The notes under the pieces: generated by a model
What the model was told of the DNA's origin: nothing
What the model saw: the letters and a program-made list of their open reading frames with translations, nothing else
The model's database searches: none
Shown: piece by piece, positions 1-13,034 of the stretch
How the letters are laid out: each line of letters begins with the position of its first letter
How positions within the stretch are numbered: position 1 is the first letter of the stretch
Source: Manihot esculenta
Lineage: Eukaryota > Streptophyta > Magnoliopsida > Malpighiales > Euphorbiaceae
Reading direction: 5' to 3'
Assembly: GCF_001659605.2 (NCBI RefSeq)
Contig: NC_035162.2
Location: 4,111,248 to 4,175,247, forward strand
DNA: 64,000 bases
Program-made: the position numbers and the translations under genes

Positions 1-43
1 CATGGTAATCAGGTATCTCCACCAAGCATTTTTGTTTTTTCAG

Positions 44-150
44 ATTTGAATCAAGTAAAACTTTTGGGAGCTTTTGAAAATGGTAAGTCATTCTAGTAAA
101 ACAGACTCTTGTTATGGAAGCTGGCAGAAAGGCCGGTTTCAGCTTGTTGA
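44..150 (+). other. possible last exon of a gene entering from the left
   Basis: A pyrimidine-rich tract ending in cag at 43 looks like a 3' splice acceptor. The following bases read in frame to a TAG near 96 or a TGA near 76, depending on phase. From about 100 to 840 the base composition is less AT-rich than further right, as expected of a 3' UTR. The protein tail is too short to identify. It could equally be random intergenic sequence. Confidence 0.2.
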
Positions 151-669
151 CTGTCCAGGAGTTGTCTAGAGCCCTCCACTGATACCTGATAATAGTCTGA
201 GCAAATTATCTTGCAAGTTGATTCTTGCACTTTAAAGGTTATTCAGCCTAAGTATGAGCATTTATTGGGGAAATGATAAATGAATTAGTAGTGATTATGG
301 GACTTGATAGTGATTATGCCATAAGAAATGTCTTTTATTTGTGCCATAAAGAATGGAGTGATGTTTTCTCTGGCACTACTCTGTTGTCCGCAGAGTAGTT
401 TTATGTGCTTTCTTTCCTTAAAAAATTATTTGTAACTGAGAAGATGTTTTTGACAGTTGTGTGATTGTTGGCATGGATTTTGCTTCTTGTGGAATTGACA
501 AATGTGGACAAGACCTTTCGCAAGCTTTCTGGAGCTATGTGAAGCTGAAACCGTCAGTCTCATCTGAGCTTTCAACTGGGCTGCTTCTGGATTACCAAAA
601 CTGGCTAAAATTTTCATGGTGAATGGTTGGAGTTTTAATCCTCTATTAATTAGTCTGAGCATGTAATAT

Positions 670-2590
670 CTTTGTACATGTTATGAATGCCCCCATATGT
701 GGATAACAGATTCATCTGATGTTTATGATTAAGTCGCTTTACATGGATGAAGTAATTATAAAAACTTGTAAGTATTTCCCTAACCAGCATGGTAAATGAT
801 TTTTTTTTTTTTTTTTTGTTTTTTAATTTAATAGACCTAGTAGGAGAAGCATGTAAATGCCTAATTTTGATGAGAAAAAGTTAAATAGCTGCTCACAATG
901 AAATAAACATTAAAGTTTAGTGATTGCGGGTTAAAATTACCGCAACAATACTACTGATGGTCCGCTGTCAAAATGGAAAGTCGACTTCTTTGGATATTTA
1001 ATTCAATTGAAATTTTTTGAATTGAGATAGATTTAATTAGGATTTAAATTAAAAAAATTTATACTCTACTTAAATTTTATGCGTTATATAAACATTAATT
1101 ATATATTTCAATTAAAAAAGCACTAAATATTAATAGAAATAGAGTTAATTATCAAAAGAAATCTTATCATTTTTAAATTCTTATAATTATATCTCATCTG
1201 CTACTCTAATTATTATTTTAATTAAAAGATACATAATTAATAATATAGTTGAAAATGTTTTATAAAGAAAATTATTTAAAAAAATATATTATAAGGATAT
1301 AATTTTATTGCTCATTAGTATATACTGCAATTATAATTATATTGTTAACCATATTTTTTATTTTTAACTGTATTATTAATTATATATTTTTTCAACTATA
1401 ATAATATTTAGAGTAGATTTAAAAAAAGTTTAGGAAGTAGATTAATTTATAATTTAATTAATATAAAATAGTATATTTAAATTATATATATATATAATAT
1501 AAATTTTTAATATTTTAAATTTTAATTTTAGATAAAATAGTAAAAAAGTTTTAAATTTTATTAATTACAGTATGACGTGACAATTCTATTGTATACTACT
1601 GAATAGTGATTACATTCGGAACAAATTTATTATTTAATTGGTTATTAAATTAATATGGGTGCAATTTAAAAATGATAAGTTTTTTTATTAATTTTATAAA
1701 TATCAAATTTTTGCAATATAAATTATTAATAAAAAAATTGACTTTAGCTTTATTACGTATTTTTTAATTTTAATAATTTAATTTAAAATTAAAATATTTT
1801 ATATAAATTTAATTCTAATTTAAAATTAATTAAGATAAAATAGTGTACTTTAAATAATGTAACATTATATGTGATATTTTTTAATTATATTTTTTATTAT
1901 TAAATATGAATTTCATTTAACATATCAATAAAGGATAATTGATTTTAAAAATTTAAACGTTTGACAATTTTATCAAATTTTTTATTTTTAATAATTTATT
2001 TCAAAATTGAAAGATTTAAATAAGTTTTATTCAAAATTAAATAAAGAGGATGTGTTTTTTATTATGTGACATTATTATATCTTATTATGTAGCATTATAT
2101 TTAATTTTTTTATTATTTAATATGAACTTATTTTATATTTAAATAAATATTATAAATATATAATATTTATAATATTGTATATTTATAAATAAATTTAGCA
2201 TAAATAATAAGAATATTATAAATATATTGTATATTTATAAATAAATTTAGCACAATAGTTCTAAAACTCACAATGTTATAAGTTAGACTCGTTAGTTATA
2301 ATAATTTGGGAAGATATTTTATGAAATCGAAAACTTGTAAAATATGAAAATTATCTATCGCGTGATCCGTGATATTAAAATTAATAATCAATTTATATGT
2401 AAAGAAGTAAGAGAAGTTAATTGCAAATGTTGAAATAATTTTAATAACATGACTTTTATTATAAAAAAATTATTTCAATTAAAATCCTATACTTTTATAC
2501 TTCTAAACGAATTAAAGAAAAACTAACAAAATGTAACAACAGGATTCGGTATCAACCGTATTAAAAATACCTTAACTCAACACCTAAACG
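670..2590. other. AT-rich intergenic DNA, no gene seen
   Basis: This stretch is dominated by A and T runs with poly-T near 800–818 and AT-rich imperfect repeats around 2150–2250. I see no open reading frame with coding character and no RNA gene. Confidence 0.5.
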
Positions 2591-2594
2591 GTAC

Positions 2595-3067
2595 TAAGGC
2601 CAAGCATAATTCGGTTCAAACCGAAAAAACTGATTGAACTGAATTAATTTAAAAAATTGATTCGATTTTTTATTCATTTCGGTTCGATTCGGTTTTTAAT
2701 TTCAAAAATTTTGGTTATTTCAATTCGGTTCGATTTTGATCAGAAAAAATCAAAAAAATTAAACCGAATCGATTTAGTAATAATAATATGTTATTTTCAA
2801 TAATATAGAGAAATTAAATCATATTAGCATTAAAATATTTTAATTAAATTTTAAAATATTAAAAATCAAGTGTAAAAAATAAAAAAAATTATTAAAAATC
2901 AAAACCGATCAAAACGAACTGAATCAAACCGAATCAGACCGATTCAGTTCGATTCGGTTTCTGACCAAAATTGATTTAATTCGATTTTCATAAATACTAA
3001 CATTTTGATTTTCGATTTATTCAGTTCGATTCGATTTTGAATCGAACCGACTGAATGCTCACCCCTA
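2595..3067. repeat. hAT-like non-autonomous repeat, copy 1
   Basis: The segment is rich in ttcggtt / aaccgaa words on both strands and is roughly palindromic end to end. The right end reads ...gaatgctcacccctac, and its reverse complement (TAGGGGTGAGCATTC) loosely matches the left end (TAAGGCCAAGCATAATTC). A terminus of the form TAGGGGTG is typical of plant hAT-type non-autonomous elements. No clean 8-bp target duplication is visible, so the ends are approximate. It has no coding capacity. Confidence 0.55.
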
Positions 3068-3089
3068 CGAACTACAAATATGACAAGGA

Positions 3090-3533
3090 GCGACTCCAAT
3101 TGAATCGAATTAATTTAAAAATTTGATTCGATTTTTTATTCATTTCGGTTCAATTTGATTTTTAATTTTAAAATTTTTAATTATTTCAGTGTTGTTTTGA
3201 TTTTGATAAAAAAAATTTAAAAAATCGAATCGATTTGATTAGTGATAATAATATATTGTTTTTAATAATATATAGAGATTAAATTATATTAAAATTAAAA
3301 TATTTCAATTAAATTTTAAAATATTAAAAATAAAGTGTAAAAATTAAAAAATTTATTAAAAATTCAAACCGATCAAACTGAATTGAATCAAACTGAATCA
3401 GATCGATTTGATTCAATTCGATTTTTAACTAAAATCAATATGGTTCGATTTTTATAAATATTAAAATTTTAATTTTCTATTTATTCAGTTCGGTTTGATT
3501 TTAAATCAAACCGACCAAATGTTCATCTCTACT
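3090..3533. repeat. hAT-like non-autonomous repeat, copy 2
   Basis: This is a second, more degraded member of the same repeat family, directly after copy 1 and in the same orientation. Both share an internal block of the form attcgattttttattcattt, followed by a similar AT-rich centre and a closing set of gattcaattcg words. The right end, ...accgaccaaatgttcatctc, corresponds to the end of copy 1. The boundaries are approximate. Confidence 0.5.
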
Positions 3534-3984
3534 CTAGGGTGGGTGATGAGAGACAAATATTATCTTAAATGTGTAATCTAAAAAATCATAATTCTAAATT
3601 TTCAAAAAAATTTTAAACTTGATGAAAAAAAAAAATCTACGGAAATAAATGATATTATATAATAATATAAAAAATAATTGAATAATTTCTATATATTTTT
3701 CATTAAAATAAATGTATATATATACAAATTACAAGTTTTGTCAAAATTAAATTTTTTATTAATTAATTAATATATAATTATATAATTTCTATAATTATGT
3801 ATAGATTATATTTAATTTTTTTAGCTATAAAAAATATTTTATTATATAAATTAGTAACTAAAATGTATAGAATATATATTAAAAAAATTGTATATCATTT
3901 GAGAACTAATAATCAATTTTTGACATATTTAGATATGATATGCCGAGTGCAAGTGACACCAAAAAGAGAGGTAAAATCAGTGGA

Positions 3985-4160
3985 AAGTAGTCTTCTTTTA
4001 AGATTTGGAGGTTCGCGGCGTAAAACGGTACCGTTTCTGGGAGATAGAACAACGCCGTTTTGCTGCGCGCTCCACCTTTACAATGATATAAATCTTCTGT
4101 GCAAATCTATATCATCTTCTTCCCCGCTCTTTCACATTCGCAGACCCAACCTATATCCAG
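3985..4160 (+). promoter_or_regulatory. promoter and leader of the PPR gene
   Basis: Composition changes abruptly from AT-rich to mixed near 3950. The stretch carries a palindrome aaacggtaccgttt (4023–4036) and an aacgccgtttt word (4052–4062). A plausible 5'-UTR donor (ccag|gtaatt) lies at 4161, so the leader may be spliced before the ATG at 4375. No convincing TATA box is seen close to the leader. Confidence 0.35.
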
Positions 4161-4374
4161 GTAATTGTTTACTGTAGTCATAAGTAAAGAATTCCGCTTC
4201 CCATTATTGCACTATGTGGGTACGATGCTCCGTTGTTTCTAGTGACAGTGCTTCAGTTTTATAAGCAAAAGCCATTACTTATTCGAGGTCCTACGCTGGA
4301 TTTTGGTTTCAAAGAACATATATTGAAGTGAATAACTGGATTCATTTGTTTATTGCTCTACTTTGGGTCCAATT

Positions 4375-6633
4375 ATGGCAGAAATTTTGGGGAATTCGAT
4401 TTCAGTTAATTTGAAATGGGATAGGTTTGCTTGGCAAAGTAGCTTGTACAATCCAAGTAATTGTGAATATGGGGTTTGTTGGAGGAGTTACCATTGTAGC
4501 TTGTACAGTAGTTCAGTGATGAAAATGAATAGAGATCCTGTGGGAATACGCGAGTTCAGTACTTTTCCCATGTCAATGAAGGGGTTTGGATGTGCACAAC
4601 GGAAGACAACCCATTTGAGTTCACTTATTGGATCCACTAAAATGACAAATTTGCTAGCTATATCAAGTTTGGCTGCTAGTAATGAACCTGGGTTGATTTC
4701 TGAAGAAAATGAAGAGAATGAGTTTATTCAAAGAAGAAAAGATGAACTTAACAGAGATTATTTTGGAGAGCATTTGCCCCCTTGGGGAAATTTGATGGCT
4801 CACCACAGATCAGATATGGATACTGAAAGTACCGCTCAGCCTTCAATGCTGTCAAGAGATGTGATCACTGTTAAAGAAATTAGGGTACACCTTTTAGAGG
4901 AAACAGATGAAGAAGACCTATCAAGAAAGATCTTGATGCTTAGCAGATCCAACAAAGTTAGAAGTGCATTAGAATTGTTCAGGTCCATGGAGTTCTCTGG
5001 TCTACAACCCAATGGACATGCTTGTAATTCTCTCATCTCTTGTCTCATAAGAAATCAACTACTTGACAATGCATTGAGAGTATTTGAGTTCATGAAGAGA
5101 ATTGAGATCACAACAGGCCATACATATTCCTTAATACTAAAAGCAGTTGCGGATTATCAGGGTTGTGATTACTCTCTTAATATGTTTAGAGAATTAGGGG
5201 GGTTTTCAGGAGACAGAAATGACTTTGATGTCATTGTTTATAACACAATGATATCTGTCTGTGGAAGAGTGAACAATTGGGTCGAGACTGAGAGAATATG
5301 GAAAAACATGAAACAAAAAGGTATTAGTGGGACACAAATTACATGCTCACTGTTAGTTAGCATTTTTGTGCGTTGTGGCCAGAATGAGCTGGCTCTTGAT
5401 GCATACAGTGAGATGATTCAGAATGGTATTAAACCAAGAGATGATGCATTGCAGGCATTAATTGGGGCATGCACAAAGGAGGGAAAGTGGGATTTAGCTC
5501 TAAATGTTTTCCAGACTATGTTGAATCATGGGATCAGGCCAAATCTTACTGCATGCAATGCGTTGATAAACTCACTTGGAAAAGCTGGAGAACTCAAACA
5601 AGCACTTAAGGTGTTCCAAATAGCCAAATCTTTGGGTCACACACATGATGCATATACATGGAACGCATTGCTTAATGGACTATACAGGGCAAATCGATTT
5701 TCTGATGCTCTTCAGCTGTTTGAGAACATCAAAAGAGAACAGAGCTCTCAAATCAATGAGCATTTGTACAACACTGCTTTAATGTCATGCCAGAAACTTG
5801 GTTTATGGGATAAAGCTCTTCAGCTATTGTGGCAATTGGAAGCTTCTGGACTGTCTGTCTCAACTACGTCTTACAATCTTGTTATTGGTGCTTGTGAAAC
5901 TGCAAGAAAGCCAAAAGTTGCATTGCAAGTTTACGAGCACATGATCCACCAGAATTGCACTCCAGACACTTTTACCTATTTGTCTCTATTAAGAAGCTGC
6001 ATTTGGGCATCTCTTTGGAGTGAAGTGGATGAAATTCTAGATGTGAGTTTATCTTTTAGCATTCCATGCAGTACTGCTTTGCAATAAATTATATCCTACA
6101 GTGCTTTATAGGGAAAAAAAAATCTCATGCTTGGAATGTTTGTGCTTTTCCTGAATTCACTCTTCATCAGCTCCTTCATATTTTTTGAATTAAATGTTTT
6201 ATCTTACTGTTATTTATAATCAACTTAGCACAATGGAAGAAATGAATTTTGTGAATTGAATGTCAAGTAGACCCTATTTCTCCATAAATTTCTCAGTTAA
6301 AATCGCATCTGGATATCAGATCCTTAAATCTGGTTCGTGGTGTATTGCTTAACCTTTTATCCTATCTAGAAGAGCCATTTCAATTCGTTATGCTCTATGC
6401 ATCCAAAAAAAATCAATCAATAACTTGCATTGTTTGTGTTTGCTTAGCAGCAAGTTGCACCAGATGTGTCTCTCTACAATGCGGCCATTCACGGAATGTG
6501 TTTGCGAGGCAAGATCGAGTCTGCTAAGAACCTGTACATGGAAATGCGCAGGAGAGGTCTTAAACCTGATGGCAAAACACGAGCTCTGATGCTTCAGAAC
6601 CTGCGAAAGGTTTCAACTAAAGGTCGCAGGTAG
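4375..6633 (+). CDS. pentatricopeptide repeat (PPR) protein, EMB2076-like
   Basis: Two exons, 4375–6042 and 6451–6633, joined in phase 0, give about 616 residues. The N-terminal ~180 residues have no repeats and could include an organelle transit peptide. From about residue 185 to the end there are roughly a dozen degenerate 35-residue PPR units with typical 'YNTMISVCGR', 'NALINSLGKAG' and 'YNLVIGACETA' helices. The last unit, with YNAAIHGMC, lies in exon 2. No E, DYW or SMR domain is seen, so this is a P-class PPR. P-class proteins generally bind plastid or mitochondrial RNA and act in splicing, stability or translation. I start at ATG 4375, because the frame upstream opens only with a non-ATG codon. 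The architecture and neighbourhood resemble Arabidopsis At3g29290 (EMB2076), which I infer but cannot confirm. The exon 2 acceptor is a TAGCAG tandem. Confidence 0.85.
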
Positions 6634-7131
6634 TCGTTATCAAGTAACTCCTGTTGTTGAGCTGACCAACATTCTTGTTCATGAACAAATATCCATGCGT
6701 CGGATCACACAGTTACATTTTCTCAGTTGCATCCTAATGTGATATAGCGAGGTAACCTTATTGTATATTTGTATCTAGTTATCAGCTATATGAAATACTT
6801 CATAATTTGTTACTCTTATTTCTGAAATTGACGACTAGATGTTATACATGTATCACCGACCATAAGAATTTCTCATAGCATGTTCGGTAATTAAAGAGCT
6901 CCAAAGCAACATTAATGACTTATCCAAATGAAAGGGGACTACAAAAATTGTCACGAAGCCAAGAAAGGCAACCAATAAATTACTTTCCAAGTGGAGAAGA
7001 TGTACATCGAGGCTTTATATTTGCTGCAGGTAAAACTTTTACAAAAGGACTTCCTTTAGCATCCCGCTTATTTCTTCATATGAGAATCTGTTCATAATGG
7101 TGTTTTAGGTTTTGAGAAACTAAAAAAACCT
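6634..7131. other. convergent 3' ends of the PPR and ClpB3 genes
   Basis: About 500 bp separates the stop codons of the rightward PPR gene and the leftward ClpB3 gene. It presumably holds both 3' UTRs. The only open frame (6915–7097) has no recognisable content. Confidence 0.5.
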
Positions 7132-10100
7132 TCAAAGAGTCCGTGAAACAGCTTGGTTTTCTGCAGCTGAGGCATTTGCGTCAATTTCAAGCCGCTTGAA
7201 AACTAGCTTTTGCTGGGGAAGCTGGCCATTGGAAAAAGCTGAAACCTCCGTGTCCACTAATACAGTGTCCTCGTCCTTAAACTCCCCCCTTAAGATACCC
7301 TTGGCAAGTTCATTTTCAACATACTGCTGAATCACCCGCTTAACTGGCCTAGCTCCATAGTTGGGATCATAACCAAGACTCCCTAAAAGCTCAACAGCTG
7401 TCTCAGTCACCTGCATTTTCATCTTCCTGTCTGCAATCCTCTGCTGCACGCGTTCTAACTGCAATTCACGACATAAACATGATGTGAGAATCTGAAATAC
7501 AAAATGGAGAATCATCTCTTGCTGAAAGAAACACCAAAAAAATTATCTAAAACCAATTACTTAACAGAACAAAAACTATAGCCTGTAGCCTTCATATAGT
7601 AATACTGAATATCCAATATACCTCACATGTGCACTAAAACGTGTATGTGACATGACACAATCTAGAAAAGCATCAATCCTAATCTATCAGCTTAAAAATG
7701 GTTGCACTTGACAAACTAGCCCATTGTCCTGGACACAAAGCCCAATTAAGAAGATGAATGATACATTATTTGCTTGGTCAACACATTTCAGATGCTTTAC
7801 TAATGTTTCATGTCAAAAAGTTTCTAAGGTAATGAAAAATAAATAACTGAATTAATAAGACCCACACCAAGCAAACTTCAAAGCAAAGCCAAGTACCTGT
7901 AATCTGACAATGCTGTTTATTTGATCGCGATCCAGTGGCTGGAAAACTATGTACTCATCAACCCTGTTCATAAATTCAGGTCGAAAGACTGATCTTGCAG
8001 CTTCCAACACCCTCTGCTTGATAGTTTCATAAGCTACCTCCTTTGGCATGTCATCATCCGTGTCAAGTATGTATTGTGAACCCACATTGGAAGTCATTAT
8101 GATGACAGTGTTAGTGAAACTAACAGTGCGACCCTGTGAATCTGTCACCCTCCCATCATCCAAGATCTGAAGGAAGACGTTGAACACATCAGAATGGGCC
8201 TTTTCTATCTCATCAAAAAGAATAACTGCATATGGCCTCCTGCGAATTGTCTCCGTCAACTGTCCCCCTTCCTCATACCCCACATAACCAGGTGGGGCAC
8301 CTATCAATCGTGAAACTGCATGCTTTTCCATGTATTCGCTCATGTCAATTCGTACAAGGGCTTCTTCAGTATTAAACATATAGGAAGCTAGTGCTTTAGC
8401 TAGTTCTGTTTTTCCAACACCAGTGGGACCCATGAACATGAAGCTAGCTATCGGACGCCGAGGATCTGAGAGACCAGCTCGAGATCTCTGAATTGCCTCG
8501 GCTACTGATCTCACTGCATTATCCTGACCCACTACACGCTTGTGCAGCTCTTCCTCCAAATGCAGAAGCTTCTCTTTCTCTGATTGTTTGAGCTTTGAAA
8601 CAGGGATGCCAGTCCACTTGCTGACAACTTCAGCAATATCATCTCCTGTAACTTCTTCTCTCAGCATGGACTTTCCAGAACTCATATACTCATCCAACTC
8701 TTTCTCAGCACTTCCAAGTTGGCGTTGCAAAGAGTTAAGGCTACCATATTTCAGTTCAGCGGCACGATTAAGATCATACTCACGCTCAGCTTGCTGAATC
8801 TCAAGATTTACCCTGTCTATCTGCATAAGAAAGGGGGAAGAGAAGTTAGATCTGGAATGCTTGTATTTCACTATTTTATATAATTAAAGGTGAACGTCCT
8901 TAGGATTTGCTGAGAATTTTCAGAAGCCAGTACAGTCAACAACAACAACACCACATTAGTAATAATAATATTAAAAGTAATACCTCCTCCTTAATTGACT
9001 GAATGCGAGTCATGACAGTCTTCTCATGCTCCCATTGCTCTGTCAGCTCCATTTGTTTCTTCTTCAACAGGGACAATTCAGCCTCAAGGCGGTTCAATCG
9101 ATCTCTTGAAGCTCTGTCTGTATCATTAGTAAGAGAGAGCTTTTCCATCTCCAATTTCAATACAGAACGGTCAATTTCATCAAGGGCAGTAGGCTTTGAA
9201 GTGATCTCCATTTTCAATTTTGCTGCTGCTTCATCGACTAGATCAATAGCTGCAATTTGAAAAAATGCATTAGCGCTCCATCAGAGTAGTGGGTGCTTCA
9301 AATGAATTTTGCAGAAAGCTTGGAGTTGATGCATGTAGCTGGAAACAAATATTGCATTAAAAAACCTAGACATTTGCAGGAAACTCAAAAAGGTGAACCA
9401 AATGAAGATAAACTTAAAACAAGAAAAAGTAAATCTCTTTTAAGTATCCATCCTTGATCATGGAATAGCAGTTGAATTTCTTTCTAGTAAGTTTAGCTTA
9501 TCATATCAATACTTTGAATTAGCTATTAAATTCAATGAAAGCTTCGGGAGAATAAAAAAAGTCATGCAGAATGTTTTGTTTGCACTTGCAATTCCAACTG
9601 CTATTGCAGACAGTGCATGAATATAGCAATTCAAAATGTCACATTTCATAGAAAAATGTTGTGGAACACAGCCACCGGCACTTCAGGCTGCAATACATCT
9701 CAGTGCATCGGTTGTACCTTTGTCAGGTAAAAATCGTCCGCTGATATAACGGTCAGAAAGAATTGCAGCTTCCACAAGTGCACTGTCAGAAATACGAACT
9801 CCATGGTGCAGCTCATATCTTTCACGTAGTCCCCGAAGAATGGAAATTGTATCTTCAACTGAAGGTTGATCAACATAAACTTGCTGGAAACGACGCTCCA
9901 AGGCAGGATCCTTCTCAATATATTTTCGATATTCATCTAGTGTTGTTGCACCAATACACCTTAACTCTCCCCGACCGAGCATTGGCTTCAAGAGATTGCC
10001 TGCGTCCATTGCACCATTTGTAGCACCTGAAACAGATAATAATATGTTATTCATAGTTATCCAAATTATTACACCACTTTTTCAATAAACCTCAATTTCA

Positions 10101-12756
10101 TAAGCTAGGGATAGCTACTAATGATATTAACATGCTGAAATTTTACATGCCCATATTTAATCTTTGATTTAAAAGATCAATTTGGTACATGAATAGGATC
10201 TCAATGAAAAGAAGAGAAAAATCTGATAATTGGCATGCATATTACCTGCCCCAACAACTGTGTGGATCTCATCAATGAAAAGGATAGTCTGACCATCTGA
10301 CTCTGTAACTTCCTTAAGTACAGCCTTCAGTCTATCTTCAAATTCTCCTCGATATTTTGCCCCAGCAATGAGTGCACCCATGTCAAGTGATATTAGCTGT
10401 AAAGCAAAAGTGGGTAGTATGAGCAACAAATTTAAACAATGAGGATGAAATACAGCCAATACAGTAGCATCCCTCCTCTCAGTGATATTTCCACAATCCT
10501 ACCCTTCAAAAGGCCAGAGAGAGCCACAGGGAGGGAAGGGTAAGGAGAGAGCTAAAAGAGGAAGTAAATGGTTCCTTAACAGAATTGAACTTGCACATTA
10601 AGAACAAACCTTCCTGTTCATCAGAGCTTGAGGTACATCACCTTGCACGATTCTCTGGGCCAGCCTGTCCGAGAGGTATATTTAGATTAGTCCCCGGAAG
10701 GCAGAAATAAACACCACAAATGTAAGAATCTAGAGTAAGTCGAGTCAAGGTAAACCAAAATAATTCAGTGTCCTTAGGACTTCAGACTAAATCCACAACC
10801 TCAAACTAATGCCATAACAAGCAAGCAAGCAATCAGGACTCAGCACAAAAGCATTTATTCTAGCATATGTAGGATGTTAAACTCCAAAGTTTGAAAAGGG
10901 TTTCGCACATTCAGTGTCAGGATAATTTAAAACAAGTAATGGCTGGTTAGGTAACATACTAAATAAACCATAAACACTTAAGAACAAGAACCCCATTTAT
11001 CTCAAAAGACTAGGATCCTGTATTCCTCAACTCTTATGACAATGCCCTCTAGAAACATGCAAATATTTGCTTAGTTCTTACCCTTCAGATATTGCAGTTT
11101 TCCCAACACCTGGTTCACCAATCAGCACAGGATTGTTCTTTGTTCTCCTAGATAAAATCTGAATGCATCTTCGAATCTCATCATCCCTTCCGATAACTGG
11201 GTCAAGCTTTCCTGCTTTTGCCATAGCTGTCAAATCTTTTCCATATTTCTCTAGAGCTTCATACTTCCCCTCAGGATCTGTACAAAGTAGCAACGTGAGA
11301 CTAGCTTACATTATCAAGAATCCAACATCTTGAAAACAACAAACACCAACAAACAAAATGATGTGTCCACATCAACAAATGAAAACTGAACAACACATAT
11401 GAATAAAAGCCATTTTTATATGCAACTATCTCCGACTTTTTATAATCAACTATCTCCAGTTTTCTATAAGCTACGACTGCATTGATGGATAGTTCATAGC
11501 TTGATTATTATAGTTTAGACCTTGTTACAGTTCAATTTTGAAAATAGCAAAGCTTCAATTGGTCAGTAAGTTGAGACCATCATAACTTTTAACTTTCTAA
11601 AAAATGCAATGCATAATGAAGGAAAATCAACGGATAAAGTACATATTCAACAAACATGCAACACAAACCCGATTAGATAAATGCATACACAGGCTTATGC
11701 ATCTGTGCAGCCACACATCCATGTAACAAGCTTAACAAGAAAAATTTTCGACCTTGGTCTATAACTGATTGGCGCCCCCTTATTGATTCTATTGCAGATT
11801 TCAGTGTCTGCTGAGATATCTGAAAATCCCTAAACAACTGCTTCCCAAATCGTTGATCCTGAGTGAACGCAAGAACCAAATGCTCGACAGAAACAAATGA
11901 ATCCCCGTAGTCTTTCTTATACTCCCTGGCTCGTTGGATCAAAGCCTCCAAATCACGTCCTAACATTGAACCAGCAGATTCACCAAGAACCTTGTGTAAT
12001 TGGACAGTAATAAAATTATCAGACATAAACTGTTAAAAATTTGAAAATTATAAACTTATGGAACTGCTGACTAGACTACTGCATGATGGACTATCTCCCA
12101 AACTGTGTATAAACTCGGGAAATACCTTCGGCTGCCGCTGGATAAACTTATCAGTAGCTTCTAAAAGACGTGTATTATCAACCCCAGCTTTTGAAAAGAT
12201 CCGACGAGCCAGCCCATTTTTCTGCTCTAATAGAGCTTTCATCAAATGCTCTGTCTCCACTATCTGATGCTTGTTCTCTTTGGCGACATCAGGAGAAGAA
12301 ACAATTCCTTGCCATGCCATTTCCGTAAATTCTTGCTGAGTAATCTGTTTAAGCCCCAGAAGTCCAAGTCAGCAAAACAAACACATGATTAGTGCTCGAA
12401 TTCCACACAAGTAGAAGACCCCCATTAACAACAGGCACAAAAACGATTCCAGTTGCTTATATAATCCCAAAGCCAAAGACTTAACAACAATACACTAAAC
12501 ATAAAGCACCAGAATACAGAAATAAACAGATACTTACCCTTCCATTAGAAGCATTACACCTTACGACAAAGGACCTTCGACTCCTCGAAATACTCTCGTA
12601 ACCAACGCCACTCCTCTTCAACAAAAGCGACTTCAGAGAATTCCGTTTTGCAGGAAAGCTTAGAGACGGCAAAGGTAACACATTCCTATTACTCTGATGT
12701 GGGGACGGCGGAAAAAGGCTGATCCCACTAAACGACGCCGCAGTTGTAGCTGCCAT
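7132..12756 (-). CDS. CLPB3: chloroplast ClpB3 (HSP100) disaggregase
   Basis: Ten exons on the minus strand: 12756–12538, 12344–12126, 11990–11753, 11277–11082, 10664–10610, 10396–10246, 10026–9718, 9249–8984, 8820–7897 and 7458–7132. All join in frame and encode about 967 residues, the usual length of plant ClpB3. Residues 1–~70 form a Ser/Arg-rich plastid transit peptide. A Clp N-domain follows. NBD1 has Walker A GEPGVGKT (279–286) and Walker B ILFIDE (347–352). The middle coiled-coil domain spans about 420–610. NBD2 has Walker A GPTGVGKT (682–689), the pore-loop GYVGYEEGG (729–737) and Walker B ILFDE (751–755). ClpB-type AAA+ hexamers rescue aggregated proteins in the stroma together with Hsp70, and Arabidopsis CLPB3/APG6 is needed for chloroplast development and is heat-induced. 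The exon 3 donor (gtcgaa) is weak, but the frame supports it. No lesion is seen. Confidence 0.97.
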
Positions 12757-12971
12757 TTCAGGAGCACAGAGCAGAAGGAAAGATTGCTCGACGAAATAGA
12801 GAACACACGAAAGAAAGCAAAGTTGCAGGCAATTAAAGAGAAAGGCAAAGGGTTTAACGTGGGAATCAAGGAAATTAAAGATAGAGAGAGACGGGAATTT
12901 GAAATTTGATTTTAAAGAGGAAAAAATAAAAATAAAGAGAAACAAAGCCAGTGTTAGTATGTTACAGAGAG

Positions 12972-13034
12972 TTCCTGAAGGCTCGGGACTTTGTTGGTAC
13001 GCGCAGTGCCTTGATCATCATGTGCAAACACGTG
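12972..13034 (-). promoter_or_regulatory. heat-shock-element-like and G-box motifs upstream of ClpB3
   Basis: TTCctGAA at 12972–12979 is a perfect two-unit heat-shock element. Imperfect flanking units (aGAga before it, gcTCg after it) make a possible four-unit array about 216 bp upstream of the ClpB3 ATG. A G-box CACGTG lies at 13029–13034. A TATATAAA word on the minus strand is at 13128–13121. If that is the TATA box, these motifs would fall in the transcribed leader, so their role is uncertain. Confidence 0.4.

Noticed and set aside
4836..5048. Minus-strand frame inside the PPR exon
   Set aside because: It is an antisense shadow of a PPR-coding exon with continuous repeat structure on the plus strand.
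8540..8797. Plus-strand open frames opposite ClpB3 exons
   Set aside because: These are antisense shadows of a well-supported coding exon.
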